A DNA stretch of 64,000 nucleotides from Theobroma cacao (taxonomy: Eukaryota; Streptophyta; Magnoliopsida; Malvales; Malvaceae), in NCBI RefSeq assembly GCF_000208745.1, contig NC_030854.1, positions 28,063,624 through 28,127,623 on the forward strand. The letters are read 5' to 3'. The translations under genes were made by a program, and so were the position numbers. Positions 50,250-61,870 of the stretch are shown in pieces (position 1 is the stretch's first letter; each line of letters starts with the position of its first letter). The notes under the pieces were generated by a model. That model searched no databases, was not told where the DNA came from, and worked only from the letters and a program-made list of their open reading frames with translations.

Positions 50250-50880
50250 GTTAATTTAGCTTTTGTAATAATGGAAAAAGTTTTGATGTATGACTGCTTG
50301 TGGGCATGGTTCAGATCTCTGTAGCATAGTTAGTTTAGAACAGTAAGGCCTCAAGTTATTTTCAAGTTTGATGACTTTGTTATGGATCCTCCTCGTGCTT
50401 ACTCTGAGTAAAGCTCCATAAAGATAAAAAAAACACAGGTTACTAGGTCTCCTTCACCTCATGGCAATCTCACATTCAACGTGGATGGATTTAATTACAT
50501 TAGGGAAACTTGGTCCAACTGATCGATGGGGTATCATGTGATCATCAAGAAAGGTTGTTTCCAGAATTCATTAATAGTGCAGACTCCGACCATGTTGAGT
50601 GTTTTGCCATTTCCGAAGCTTCACTAATCATTTACTTGAGTTGTTTTGCATCCTCTGATCATTGAAAATGATTCTTTCAATGTGATATTATAAGTAACAG
50701 AACGTTTTATCATCCCTTAGCGACAGATGAGGTTGCTAAGGCTATAGAGTGGTTGCGCTGTAGCCTGGACTTGACTCTAGAATGACATTTCCTTGGAGGT
50801 TGGTTCTTATTTTATTGTTGAAGTTTGTATTTCAACTATTCATTGATCAATAAAACTACTTTTGCTAATTTTCAGTGAGT
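50250..50880 (+). pseudogene. Non-LTR (LINE) RNase H-like fossil
   Basis: On the plus strand near 50450-50500 the frame reads SPSPHGNLTFNVDG, the typical start of the plant LINE RNase H domain (a 'PPxGxxKxNVDGA' motif with the first catalytic Asp). About 90 bp on, DSDHVECFAISEASLI corresponds to the 'DSxxAExxAIxxAL' helix with the catalytic Glu, and IENDSFNVIL matches the third Asp region. Several stops and frame changes break it. It ends near an AATAAAA at about 50850. No target duplication was identified. Confidence 0.5.
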
Positions 50881-51859
50881 AAACATGATCTGCTTGTTGG
50901 CGACCCATTTTAGTGTTTTTATTCGATGAGAATATTGTGACCCATTATTAATCCTCTAAAGTAAAGTCATCCTTATCCTCTCTTTTCGCCTTTAAAAGTT
51001 GTAAACTTCAGCCTCCCATCTGCTTCATGATTAGAGAATATTAGGTTTATAATACTTTTATTTTGAACTCAAAATGATTAAACAAATAATGCTTAAAGAA
51101 AATATGAGAGGAATGTGAAGTCAAATATTCCTTCTTACAAGTCATAGTTTTTTGTGTAGGAACATGAAGTTCTTTCTTAAAAGTTATAACCATGCCATTT
51201 TTAGGAACATGAATTTGGAATGAGATGTTTGGATTTTATTTTTTATATATTTTTATGAGGATAAATATCGTATAAAAAATTAATTAAAATTAAAAAAAGA
51301 TATATGACCAAGATAAATTTAAAATTCCATTTTTGAATTTGATGCCACATTTTTATATATTTATTAGTATCCTAAAAAGGGGGGAAAATTTTCAGATTGG
51401 TGATTTAATTTGATAGAGAAGGGGGAGGAATATGGCACAATTTGTTGATGTTAACAGGTTGTATAAAGGGGTTTGCTATATTTTGTGACCACTAAAAGAT
51501 TTTCCCCAGAATCTAAGATAGAATACCACCACTAAGGCCATTGGTCCACTTGGAATATATTAGTTTTAATATTTTAAGTATTGTTTTGCTTTGTTTTTAG
51601 CTATATTAACTTTTTCATTAAAAGTAAAAAGAAAATGGTGTGGCCTATTTGCATCAATGGATCACACAATTTGACTACAAATACAAGTTAGGGTTTTGGT
51701 TCCTAGGGAGGTCACTTTCCTCTTCATTGCAACTTGTGGTGGATTATAGACCCTTTATATGTATAACATTAGGTAAAGTATAAACAATTGTTATATAAGT
51801 CGGAACTTATGTTAGTCAAGCTTGAAAGTGGGTTTTCAATATAAGTTTGTGTTTGATAT
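50881..51859. other. AT-rich spacer left of the plus-strand copia element
   Basis: No gene or repeat was recognised. The last five bases (GATAT, 51855-51859) are the left target duplication of the copia element. Confidence 0.45.
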
Positions 51860-52626
51860 TATTGAAAAAATAGTGTATTTCATAAGGTTCAAACATTACA
51901 CATTGCTAAGGTACATTAGGGTGTAAGTGCTTTAAATAAGCAAACCTACTATAAGCTTTGCAAAAAAAAAAAAGATTGGACGAGGCCTTGAGAAAATTCA
52001 GATTTTCCCCCTCTGCGCATGAGTATACTAGTAGGCAAGGCCCAAGTGAATTTTTGTTCCTTGGCTATAATTTTGTTTAAGTTTTCTTAGCATTTGATTG
52101 AATCAAACTTAAACTCTACATGCTCATGACTCTCTTGGTTTTGCTACAACAAAACAGCGTCTATCTGACCAAGTACTCTACCATGCTGATGACTCTCCTG
52201 ATTTTGCTACAACGTATACCTGACTACGTATACATGCTGATCAAGTTTTTCTCAACTCCTTGATTTGATGCAACGTTCACCTTATTTGGTACAACATTCA
52301 CTTCATTCCCTGCCTATAAATACAGCCTCCCTACCTTACTCACAACACACCAAAGCTTCTCATATTCTTTTAAGTCTTCTCTGCTTCATTTATTTCCTAA
52401 CTAGGTTTTTTCTTTCTGTTGTTCCTACCATCCCTTAATAGTTTGTGCAAACAATAAGGAATGGTCTGTTGAATCTTGGAGGATAACCATTACAGTCTTT
52501 TTACACCGAGTTTTATACTCCAAAAAGATAAAAATTATCCTTAATAACAGTGATACCACGCCTCAGACTTCTTAACGTTTTTACTTACTTTGTTTTCTTT
52601 TCTTTTATTTCTCAATTTTTCTAACA
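51860..52626 (+). repeat. 5' LTR of the plus-strand copia element
   Basis: 767 bp. It contains internal direct repeats built on 'atgctgatgactctcctg' plus 'ttttgctacaac' (about 52121-52220). 'ccctgcctataaatacagcc' at about 52310-52328 is a likely TATA-type promoter with transcription starting shortly downstream. It ends TTCTAACA. Confidence 0.8.
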
Positions 52627-52638
52627 ATCTTAAGGATA

Positions 52639-53550
52639 ATGGATTCCTACATCAATAACGTTGCTGCCACTGTTCTTACTACTGTCTCTGTCTCTATTGC
52701 CACCACCACTGTTAATGGTTCCACCATGGCTCCCACTCCGTTGACTGTTCCTTTTATTCCTTCGGTTTCATATGCTAAACCATTTTCAAATATTTTCAAA
52801 ATAGAAATCTTTAATGGCAGAAACTTCAAAAGATGGCAAGAAAGGATTTTTTCAATCTTTGATGTTCATGGGGTGGCTTTTATGCTAATTGATTCCAAGC
52901 CAGATGATGTCAAGATGCTGGAACCATGGACGTACATAAATAAGGTATGCAGTTATACAATCATTAGCACATTTTCTAATGAGCTGTTTGATGTATACAG
53001 TCCCTAGAAAGAAGCAAAGAAAATATGGGAGTCAATGATTGCCAAATACACTGCTGAAGATGTTGGGAAACAGAAGTTCGTGATTAGCAACTTTTATAGT
53101 TGAAAGATGACAGATGACAAGGACATCAAGAGTCAGATCAATGAGTACCACAAGTTAGTGGATGACTTGAAGGTTGAAAAAATCAACTTGCAAGAACAAT
53201 TCATTGCTAGGTTGCTAACTGAGAAGCTGTCAGAATTATATAATGGCTACAAGCAACAATTGAAGTACAAGAAAAATTAGTTGTCACTTGCAAACTTGAT
53301 TGTGCACATCATCATTGAAGACACAACCTAGAGGGAGATTAAGGCCTCCAAAGTGAAAGAAGTTACAACTAAAGTCAATTTGATTCAAGGCAAACGTTGA
53401 TAAAGATTCATTTATAAACCTGACAATAAACCCAAAGCTTTTTATCGCACCTTTAAAAAGAAGGATAATTGTTTTGTTTGTGAAAAGCCAAGGCATCATG
53501 CAGCACAATGCAGAAAAAGAGCAAAAGAAAATGACAAACCTGCTCATCCA
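52639..53550 (+). pseudogene. copia gag relic (capsid and zinc knuckle)
   Basis: It starts at ATG 52639, 12 bases after the LTR. A capsid-like stretch (FNGRNFKRWQERIF) runs open for 122 codons to TAG at 53005-53007. The same frame then continues with recognisable gag through further stops at about 53102, 53278 and 53329 and the TGATAA near 53399. A zinc knuckle CFVCEKPRHHAAQC (CX2CX4HX4C, with Arg where Gly is usual) lies at about 53474-53515. Confidence 0.75.
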
Positions 53551-54410
53551 AGAGTCAATTTGGTCAAAGTAGATGAATCCGATGATGTAATTGCTGTGGT
53601 CATTTCACAAGCCCATATGGTGGCTAGTGTGAAGAAATGGGTGGTGGACTTAGGTGCTACCAGGCATATTTGTGCAAACAAAAATGCCTTGACCTCTTAT
53701 ATTCCAGTAAGGGAGGGAGAAGAGATAATATACCCTTGGTGATTCTCGAACTGCTCAAGTTCTTGGTAAAGGGGAAATCCTTCTCAAGCTCACATCTGGC
53801 AAGACCTCAGCTTTGAATGATGTTCTTTATGTTCCCAATATAAGGGCAAACTTGGTGTCTATGGCTTTATTGGGTCAGGTTGGGGTGAAAGTGCCGTTTG
53901 AATCTGATAAAATTGTAATGACAAAAAAAATATGTTTGTGGGTAAAAGTTATCGTAATCAGGGACTCTTGTACTTAACGTTTTCAATGTTTTGAATGAAA
54001 ATGCTAGTTATTCCGCTTATATGATTGACTCTATTGATTTATGGCATGATAGACTAAGACATGTTAGCATTCCGTATATTAAGAAAATACAATCATTAGG
54101 TTTAATTTCTAGTATTAAAAATGAATGCTTTAATAAATGCAAAATATGTGATGAAACGAAATCAACAAAGAAAATTTGTATTTCAGTAAATAGAGAATCT
54201 GAATTATTAAGTTTAATTTATATAGACTTAAGAGATCTAAAACAAACTATAACTAGAGGTGGTAAGCAATACTATGTTACATTTATTGACAATTATTCTA
54301 GATTTACTAAAGTTTATTTACTTAAGTATAAATATGAAGCTTTTGACATGTTTATTAAATATAAAGCTGAGGTAGAAAATCAATTGAATAAAAAAAATAA
54401 AAAGAGTTAG
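53551..54410 (+). pseudogene. copia protease and integrase N-terminal relic
   Basis: The protease site reads WVVDLGATRHIC (about 53638-53673). The usual DSGA has become DLGA, and the frame shifts soon after at about 53740. The pre-integrase zinc motif follows at about 54040-54160 (LWHDRLRHVS...CKICDETKSTK, an HHCC pattern), and then the first integrase catalytic region FIDNYSRFTKVYL. A run of A bases near 54390 causes another frame change. Confidence 0.75.
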
Positions 54411-54972
54411 ATCAGATAGAGGAGGTGAATATATAGCGACTAATGATATTTGTGACAAATAAGGAATAGTTCATGAAATTACTCCTCCATATTCCCCTGA
54501 ATCAAATGGTGTAGCTGAAAGGAAAAATAGAACTTTAAAAGAAATGATGAACTCAATGCTTGTTAGTTCTAATGCACATGAAAATTTGTGGGGTGAAGCT
54601 TTATTATCTACATGTCATATTCAAAATAGAATTCCTTATAAGAAAATTGGTAGGATACCTTATGAATTATGAAAAGGCTATTCTCCTAACTTAAAATATT
54701 TGAAAGTGTGGGGGTGTCTTGCTAAAGTAATGCTTCCTAATTTTAAGAAAAGAAAAATTAGTTCTAAGATATCTGATTACATGTTTACTGGTTATGCTGA
54801 ACATAGTGTTGCATATAGATTTCTTGTATTAAAAAGTGATGCTCTTAATTATAATACAATTGTTGAAATAAAGAATGCTAAATTTTTTGAGCATATTTTT
54901 CCATTGAGAACTGATACAATTTTTCATGTCCCTTTAATAAAAATGATTTTGAAATACAAAATAATGATTTGA
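54411..54972 (+). pseudogene. copia integrase C-terminal relic
   Basis: It continues RSDRGGEY (second catalytic Asp) and then a TAA at 54460-54462. The third catalytic site GVAERKNRTLKEMM is intact. The chain then runs through a TGA at 54670-54672 into KVWGCLAKVMLP, the usual copia integrase tail. Confidence 0.7.
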
Positions 54973-56572
54973 GAAGGAGTAAGAAACCAAGGAAAGAAAT
55001 TTCTTTTGGTAATGATTTTAATACTTATCTTGTAGATAATGATCCTTTAATTTATGCTGATGCAATTTCTTCTAAAAAAAGTCCATTTTGGAAAGAAGTT
55101 AAACAAAATAAGAGAAATTCGATTTTACAAAATCAAACTTGGGAATTAGTTGATTTACCACCTAGAGCCAAACCAATTAGTTGCAAATGGATTTTTAAAA
55201 GAAAATTTAATCCTAATGGTTTTTTTTATAAATACAAAGATAAATTATTTGCAAAGGGTTTTAGTCAAAAACAAAATATTGATTATTTTGATACTTTTGC
55301 TCTAATAATAAGAATTTCATCGATTTGTGTTTTATTTGTCTTAGCTTCAATATACAAACTTATTGTTCATCAAATGGATGTTAAAATCACTTTTTTAAAT
55401 GATGATTTAAAAGAAGAAATTTATATGGCACAACCCAAGATATGTGTTCTTCTTGGTTAAGAAAACAAAATTTGTAAATTGATTAAATCCTTATATGGCT
55501 TGAAACAAGCACCAAAACATGGCATGAGAAATTTGATCAACTTCTTGTCAGTAATGAATTTTCTACTGTTGGAGTTGATAAATGTGTGTACACAAAAACT
55601 GTTGATAGTGAATGTGTGATTATTAGCTTATATGTTGATGATAAGCTTATTTTTAGTACATGCATTAATATGGTCAACAAAACAAAATGGTTTTTGACTT
55701 CTAAATTTGATATGAAAGATATGAGAGAAGACAATGTTATTTTAGGTATTAAAATCATAAGATATGATAGTGGCTTATGTTGAAGGCTGCTTAAAAAGTT
55801 TAGACATTTTAATGTCACACCTGTGAGTACTCCTTATAATAATAAATCCAATTAAAGAAAAATAGAGGTGATAGTGTAGCTCAATCTGAGTATGCACAAA
55901 TTATTGAGAGTTTGATGCATTTGATGAATTATATTTGACCAGATATAGCTTATGCTGTGTGTAAATTGAGCAGATATACACAAAGCCCTAGTCAAGATAA
56001 TTGGACTACGTTGAGTAGAGTGATGAAATATTTGAAAGCTACCATAAACTATGGTATTTTATATAATAGATTTTTCGCTGTATTAGAAGGATAGAATGAT
56101 GCTAACTGGATTTCAGATACAGATGAGACAAAATCCATAAGTGGTTATGTATTCACCCTTAGTGGGGGTATGGTAGCTTGGAAATCAACCAAATAAACAA
56201 TAATTGCTAAATCTACAATGGAGTCAGAATTTGTAACTTTAGAGTTGGCTGGCAATGAGACTAAATGGTTGAAAAACCTTTTAGCAGATATTCCATTAGG
56301 AATGAAACCAGCACCTTCTGTGTTTATGCATTGTGATTGCCAAACGACAATAGCCATTGTAAAGAATAAAACTTTCAATGGTAAAAAATAGATACATTCG
56401 TTTGAGACATGATGTAGTAAAGCAATTGCTTAGAGATGGAATTATATCCATTAATTACGTGAAGTCAGAGTTGAATTTGGTAAATCCTTTGACTAAACCC
56501 CTTAGAAGAAAATTAATTAATGCTACATCGAGGGGAATGAGACTTAAGCCAATTGAGAAAATCAACAAATAA
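54969..56572 (+). pseudogene. copia reverse transcriptase and RNase H relic
   Basis: The RT opening (PISCKWIFKRKFNPNG) is at about 55170. The next stretch (VHQMDVKITFLNDDLKEEIYM) is intact. A TAA at 55458-55460 and a frame change near 55510 precede the active-site motif SLYVDDKLIF (about 55625-55655). The RNase H part includes MESEFVTLELAGNETKWL (about 56220), then a TAG at 56389-56391, and ends IRLRHDVVKQLL...NLVNPLTKPL before the last stop at 56570-56572. Confidence 0.75.
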
Positions 56573-57129
56573 TAGTAACCCAACCTATATGATTGGAGGT
56601 TCTAGGAATTAGGTTCATATGGGTAATAACAAGTTATTTGTTGATAAATTAATACACTATTAAAATTATTGTCCCTCCTATGGTGTACGAATAGTGCAAA
56701 ATTGAAATGCAAGAGAGGTTGAGTTAAACACTTAATGAATTTCATATCCCTTATGGGTAGTGTATTAAACTGTAGTATACACTTGATAGAATCACCTATA
56801 TAAGTGTGGGGTGGGGCTGCTCCTATAAAAATTGTGATAAATTCTCTAGAGCACTTATGAATAACCAGGCACGTGCATGGCCTATTCGCTCAAAATCGTG
56901 TTGAACAGAAGAAATTGTGGGGTGTAATGTGATTGATGAAAACTATACTTCACATAAACACTTTTTGGTTCATATAAGTTATAAACTTCACCAAAATTCT
57001 GTGATTTTTGTTTCATTCTTTCTAGGTATGATTCATAGCTTAAAAAACATCAGTCACGATGTATTACATTTAAATGAAATTTAACCCAGCAAAAACTTCC
57101 TATAAAACCTTATGAAATATGTGGGGGAT

Positions 57130-57920
57130 TGTTGAAAAAATAATATTTTTCATAAAGTTCAAACATCCTACATTGCTAAGGTAAATAAAGATGTGAATAC
57201 TTTAAATAAGCAAACCCACTATAGGCTTGTTGCAGAGAAGAAAAAAGAGTGGACTCGTGCACACACGAGATCGAGCTAGGCTTTGAAAAAATTCAAATTT
57301 CTCCCCCTGCATGTGAGTATACAAGTGGGCTAAGCCCAAGTGAATTTTTGTACCTTGGCTTTAATTTTTTTTAAGCTTTCTTAGCCTTTGATTGAATCAA
57401 ACTCAAACTCTACACGCTGATGACTCTCCTGGTTTTGCTACAACAAAATAACATCTATCTGACCAAGTACTCTACCATGCTGATGACTCTCTTAATATTG
57501 CTACAACGTATACCTGACTAAGTTTACATGCTGATCAAGTTTTTCTCAACTCTCTGATTTGATACAACATTTACCATATTTCGTGCAACATTCACTTCAT
57601 TCCCTACCTATAAATACAATCTCCCTATCTCACTCACAACACACCAAAGCCTTTTATCTTCTCTTAAGTTTTCTCTGCTTCCTTTCTTTCATAGCTAGGT
57701 TCTTTCTTTTTGCTATTCCTGTCATCCTTTAATAATTTGTGCAAACTACAAGAAAATGTCTGTTGAATCTTGGACGATAAATGCTACAGTCATTTTGCAC
57801 CGAGTTTTATATTTCGAAGAGACAGAAATTATATTTAAAGACAATGATACCACGCTTTAAACTTCGTAATGTTTTTACTTGCTTTATTTTATTTTCTTTT
57901 ATTTTCTAATTTTTCTGACA
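57130..57920 (+). repeat. 3' LTR of the plus-strand copia element
   Basis: 791 bp, TGTTGAAAAAATA...TTTCTGACA. It matches the 5' LTR along its whole length with scattered differences and a 20-bp insertion ('gtgcacacacgagatcgagc') near 57257. Confidence 0.8.
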
Positions 57921-57925
57921 GATAT

Positions 57926-59487
57926 ATACTTATAGATACACTTAATTTAGTCTAAGTTTTTTCTTATGAATATATAGAGGGTCGAACTTTGATTCCCATA
58001 TGTCTGTATCGGACATGAATATATATTATGGCAATTATTAAGTCGAAGAAACATATAGGATAGGCTGGAGCTGACAGTTGCATAAATCCTCCAAGGGTAA
58101 TCAATAAAAGTCGAGGTGATGAAATGAAATAAGAGGATGTATCCTGGTTGTTGTCCCTCCTTTTATAGTTTTGGTAATTCTTATCAAATGTGTGTATCTA
58201 TCTTGCATGGCAAGATGGGACATGTTTGGCAGTTAATTAGATGGAGCCGTGGAATAGCTAGCTCAAAGACAAAGGGTTCATAAAACTTGCAATCATGTTT
58301 TGTTAGTACAATTTCATTATATTTGAATTATCCAAAAATATATAATACTACTTGAATGTCATGTCAATCTATCTCATTAGATAGTTTTCATTTAAATTAG
58401 GGAAATAACCAATCAAACTGGTCCGATTAAATCAATTCAATGTTATTTTAATTTAAGTTATAATGTGATCATTTTGATTTATTCAAGTGATTTTGGATAT
58501 ATATTTAAAATTTTTAACCCTCTTCTCCTTCCAGCTTGGATGCTTTAATTGTTGTTTTATCTCTATCATGTTGAATTGTTAAGTGTTAAATGAGTAGGGT
58601 GAATAATATTTTCACATCCCAAAATGTAATTGATTGTATAATAATTAGGGCAAATCTCTCAACATTAATATTGTTCTTCCAATTTTGTATCGAAGTTAAA
58701 GTAAACTGAATTAGATTACACGTTCATTGAAATTCATCAAAGGATTTTTAAAAGAATTATCTCCGATTTAGTTGTTAATATGTATATAGATTATAGTTAA
58801 CTCTACGCTCTTCTATAAAGTATCACATCCATTACTTTGCAGCTTGGTACTCCCCAATTCAATTGCCTTGGTGTACATCTCTTTGTCCCTTGCTTTTTAC
58901 AATAATATAACTAAAATTTAAATATATATATATATATATTACATGCCTTTAAGCTGCCTTTCTTTTTTAAAAAAAAGTGTTGAAAAATGTTGAAAGTTGT
59001 TGGAAATATTGAATTAATCGATCAAACCAACTGACTTAATTCAATTTTTGGTTATTTAGGTTCTCCCATAAAGTTTGGCGAGTTCGATTCTTTTCCTAAG
59101 ATAATTCTATTAATGTGCTAGCTCGATATAATATTGAGTATCACATGTTATGTTAAGAACATGGTTTTGTTAATAAATAAATATTAGATTTAATTAACAT
59201 TTAATAAAAACATGCATTTGACTCGTTAATATGGTATATAATGAAAAATAAAGAGGTCAAAGGTTCAAATCTTACCATGAATAAATGCTGAAATAAGTTT
59301 AATTTCTATTGTCGGTCTAAATCCAATTGAATTGGAAGGTTGATTGATTAGTTTTTGACCAATCTCGATTTAATGACCTTTGTGATCGAATAAGCTTTGG
59401 TGAGCCAATTGTTCAATTTTTTCTCATTTTCTCAATTTTTTTCTTTTTTATATAAAAAGGTAAATAAACCTATTATTTACTGTTTTG
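57926..59487. other. AT-rich spacer between the copia and hAT elements
   Basis: No gene was recognised. An (AT)n run lies at about 58923-58940. A sequence at 59259-59280 (GGTTCAAATCTTACC) resembles a Pol III B-box and could be a SINE relic, but no matching A-box or tail was found. Confidence 0.35.
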
Positions 59488-60701
59488 TAGGGGCGGAGGG
59501 TAGTGGGCCGTGATTACCCAAAATTTTTGAAAATTTTCATTTATTATATATATTCTTTTTAGTCACCTCTTTAAAAATTTTGAAATTTTTTATTTATTAT
59601 ATTTTTTTAATGTTCCCTCAAAATAATTTTTTATTTAATAATTATATAAATAAAAATAATAAAATAACTTCACAAACTTACTCAATTTTATTTTAATTTA
59701 AATTTCTCCACCCCTCTTTCTCTCTCTTTCTTTTTCTCTTTCTCTTCACTTTTTTTTTATTTTTATTTACTTTTTTCTCTGTAACTCACCACTAAAACAC
59801 ATTTTACTCTTTAACAGAGATTAATGGGCTTATGAGTTTGGATAAGGAAAGATGAAAATCGCTCACCACCATTGTGTAGAATTAAGAGGAGGTAAAGTAT
59901 TCTTTTATCTTCTTTTTTTTATTTATATTATTTAACTATTTATTTATTTAACCATTGTGTGAAATCTTATGTACAATATTTAACTATTTATTTTTTATAC
60001 ATTATAATTTTATATTTAATAGTTTAAATTTAAATAAAAATAAAATAACTATTTATACTTCGGATCCTAATAAGAATTACAAATCATTCGACGTTAATGA
60101 TATTTGGAAGTTAGCAGAGAGTTTTTATTTTTAGGATTTCACGGACTAAGAAAGATTTCCTTTGAGGTTATAATTGAGGCATTACGAGTTTGATATACCT
60201 TAGTACCAAGGTTTTAAATATAGTAAGACTCTTTTTGAATTGCGTTAGAGATTAGCAAAATTGTAAAAGTCAAGAAATTACCACTTGATTAATAAATTAA
60301 TTTGTTTTGTTTTGACTCTTCTGGTTTCTATAACAACTACAAGGAGAGCATTTTCAACAATAAAAATTATAAAAATAAGACTTCGGAACAAAATGAATTA
60401 TGAGTTTCTTGTACATAATTTAGTTGTTTATATTAAAAAAGATATTATTAGCCTTTTCAGTACAGATTTAATAATTGATGAATTTAAATCCAAAAAACAT
60501 CGTTGAGCACGACTCTCCTAAAAAATTATTGTAAGTCTTTATTTTGTTATTCTTTTTTATTTATATGTTATATAAAATTATTATTTATTATAAATTTTTT
60601 TTATTGTTGGTTAAGTTCAATGTATTAGTTTTAAAAAATTTTAAACTTTATTACTTTTCGTCTTTGACCTCTTCAACAAAAGTTGGCTAACTCTACTTCT
60701 G
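59488..60701 (+). mobile_element. Internally deleted hAT-family DNA transposon
   Basis: The left end is TAGGGGCGGAGGG and the right end, read inward, is CAGAAGTAGAGTTAGCC; both resemble the plant hAT terminus CAGGGGCGGAGCTAGCC. Flanking 8-mers CTGTTTTG (59480-59487) and CTAATTTG (60702-60709) agree at six of eight positions, as expected for a decayed hAT target duplication. Only the transposase C-terminus survives inside, so the middle was lost. Confidence 0.65.
60061..60506 (+). pseudogene. hAT transposase C-terminal (dimerisation) domain relic
   Basis: The plus frame from about 60063 reads LDPNKNYKSFDVNDIWKLAE and so on through at least six stops to about 60285. An open run of 73 codons then contains LVSITTTRRAFSTIKIIKIR and LRNKMNYEFLVHNLVVYIKK. 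This is the hATC domain of TTF-type (ZMYM-like) plant hAT transposases; most copies have a TTERAFS motif, and here Glu is replaced by Arg. It has no catalytic capacity. Confidence 0.7.
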
Positions 60702-60724
60702 CTAATTTGATATATTTTTTTAAA

Positions 60725-61232
60725 GAAGTAAAAATTTGACATGTTTTTTAACTTAAATAATTTTATATAAAAAATAGATTTTTGTTATGACTGAATTATT
60801 AGTTTCAATTATTTTATGAAATTTTGTAATAAATTCATGATTATATTTCAATAATTGTTTGTCCAGCTTTGTTGTGTATGGACATCAAATAGCATCTGTA
60901 CAACTTCTAACAAAATATAAGTGTTATTGCATTAAAAAATTTATTTAATGATAGATGTATGTATTATTTAGTTTGCCGAAGAAGTAAAAATTTGACATGT
61001 TTTTCAATTTAAATAATTTTATATAAAAAATAGAATTTTTTTTATGACTGAATTATTTGTTTCAATTATTTTATGAAAATTTATTAATAAATTTATGATT
61101 ATATTTCAATAGTTGTTTGTCTAGCTTTGTTGTGTATGGACATCAAATAGCATCCGTACAACTTCGAATAAAATATAAGTATTATTGTTTTTAAAAATTT
61201 TATTTGATGATAGATGTATGTATTATTTACTC
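60725..61232. repeat. Tandem direct duplication, 256-bp period
   Basis: Copy 1 is 60725-60980 and copy 2 is 60981-61232. Both begin GAAGTAAAAATTTGACATGT and end 'gatagatgtatgtattattta'. They share 'gctttgttgtgtatggacat' and 'caaatagcatc.gtacaact'. By eye they are around 90% identical, younger than other repeats in the window. Copy 1 starts 24 bp after the right end of the hAT element. No coding capacity. Confidence 0.75.
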
Positions 61233-61339
61233 AAAAAATCGGGTTTAAATTTCTTTTTTCTCAAAACCAAAAAAAAAGTACTTAAAAGTATTTTCATAAT
61301 AAAATTAAGATATTTATATATGATGAAAAAATTGACAAG

Positions 61340-61870
61340 TACAGCAAAATGCTAAAGGTGGGTCCTGAAAGTGAGGGGACAAAAACAGGAAAGCCCTACT
61401 CGAGTCAAAAATGAGGAAACCGGAAAATGACCCACCATGCCGGCTGAAGGGTCACGGACCAGTTTTTTGGTGGGGCCGAAAAATCAGTGGTTAGAAATTT
61501 ACCACCAGATGTGGGGCCTACGGGGGCTTGATGGTGCTTTCCAAGTGGGCCCAATCGTCAAATTATAAGTAAATGTTTTTTTGATTGTCACAAAGAAAGG
61601 CAAGCTGTTGTCAAGCTGCCTACGGTACGCGGGGCACACAGAAACTGTTGCGGGGTGATAAAGTGGGCCCCCATCTTCTATGTGAATGTTTAGGTAGCCA
61701 AAATGTTCAGTATCGGCCCAGCTCTGATTCGGGACTGTAGTCTCATCGATGGGGCCGAAACAGAGTCTGTTAAGGGTTGCAGGCCCAGAAAATTTAACAT
61801 GGTCTAGGCTGCACTGCACTGCACTGCAGCTGCTTTGCTTGAGCTTGACCCTCATTAAAGATGTTAGGGG
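61340..61870. promoter_or_regulatory. GC-richer island with site II-like motifs and an orphan ORF
   Basis: In an AT-rich neighbourhood, this block has many GGGCC cores: GTGGGCCCAATC (about 61548), AAGTGGGCCCCC (about 61662), ATCGGCCCAGC (about 61713) and GGCCCAG (about 61782). A GCACT run (61811-61827) is also present. Such motifs are common in plant promoters. A 118-codon frame starts with a true ATG at 61855 and ends at 61499 on the minus strand, without any domain that I recognise; it may be a by-product of composition. I cannot tell which gene, if any, it serves. Confidence 0.35.

Larger units (their letters stand above)
51860..57920 (+). mobile_element. Full-length but inactivated Ty1/copia retrotransposon
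   Basis: The element is 6061 bp, flanked by perfect 5-bp target duplications GATAT (51855-51859 and 57921-57925). LTRs are 51860-52626 and 57130-57920. The polypurine tract GTGGGGGATT lies directly before the right LTR (57121-57130). Gag, protease, integrase, reverse transcriptase and RNase H traces occur in that order, which is copia order. Every domain is broken by stops or shifts, so it cannot move on its own. The left LTR begins TATTG instead of TGTTG, a point change at the invariant terminal G. Confidence 0.9.

Noticed and set aside
55537..55818. 93-codon minus frame in the copia element
   Set aside because: Antisense to the reverse transcriptase active-site region.
59250..59285. B-box-like sequence suggesting a tRNA or SINE
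   Set aside because: No cloverleaf can be folded around it and no A-box was found at a suitable distance.
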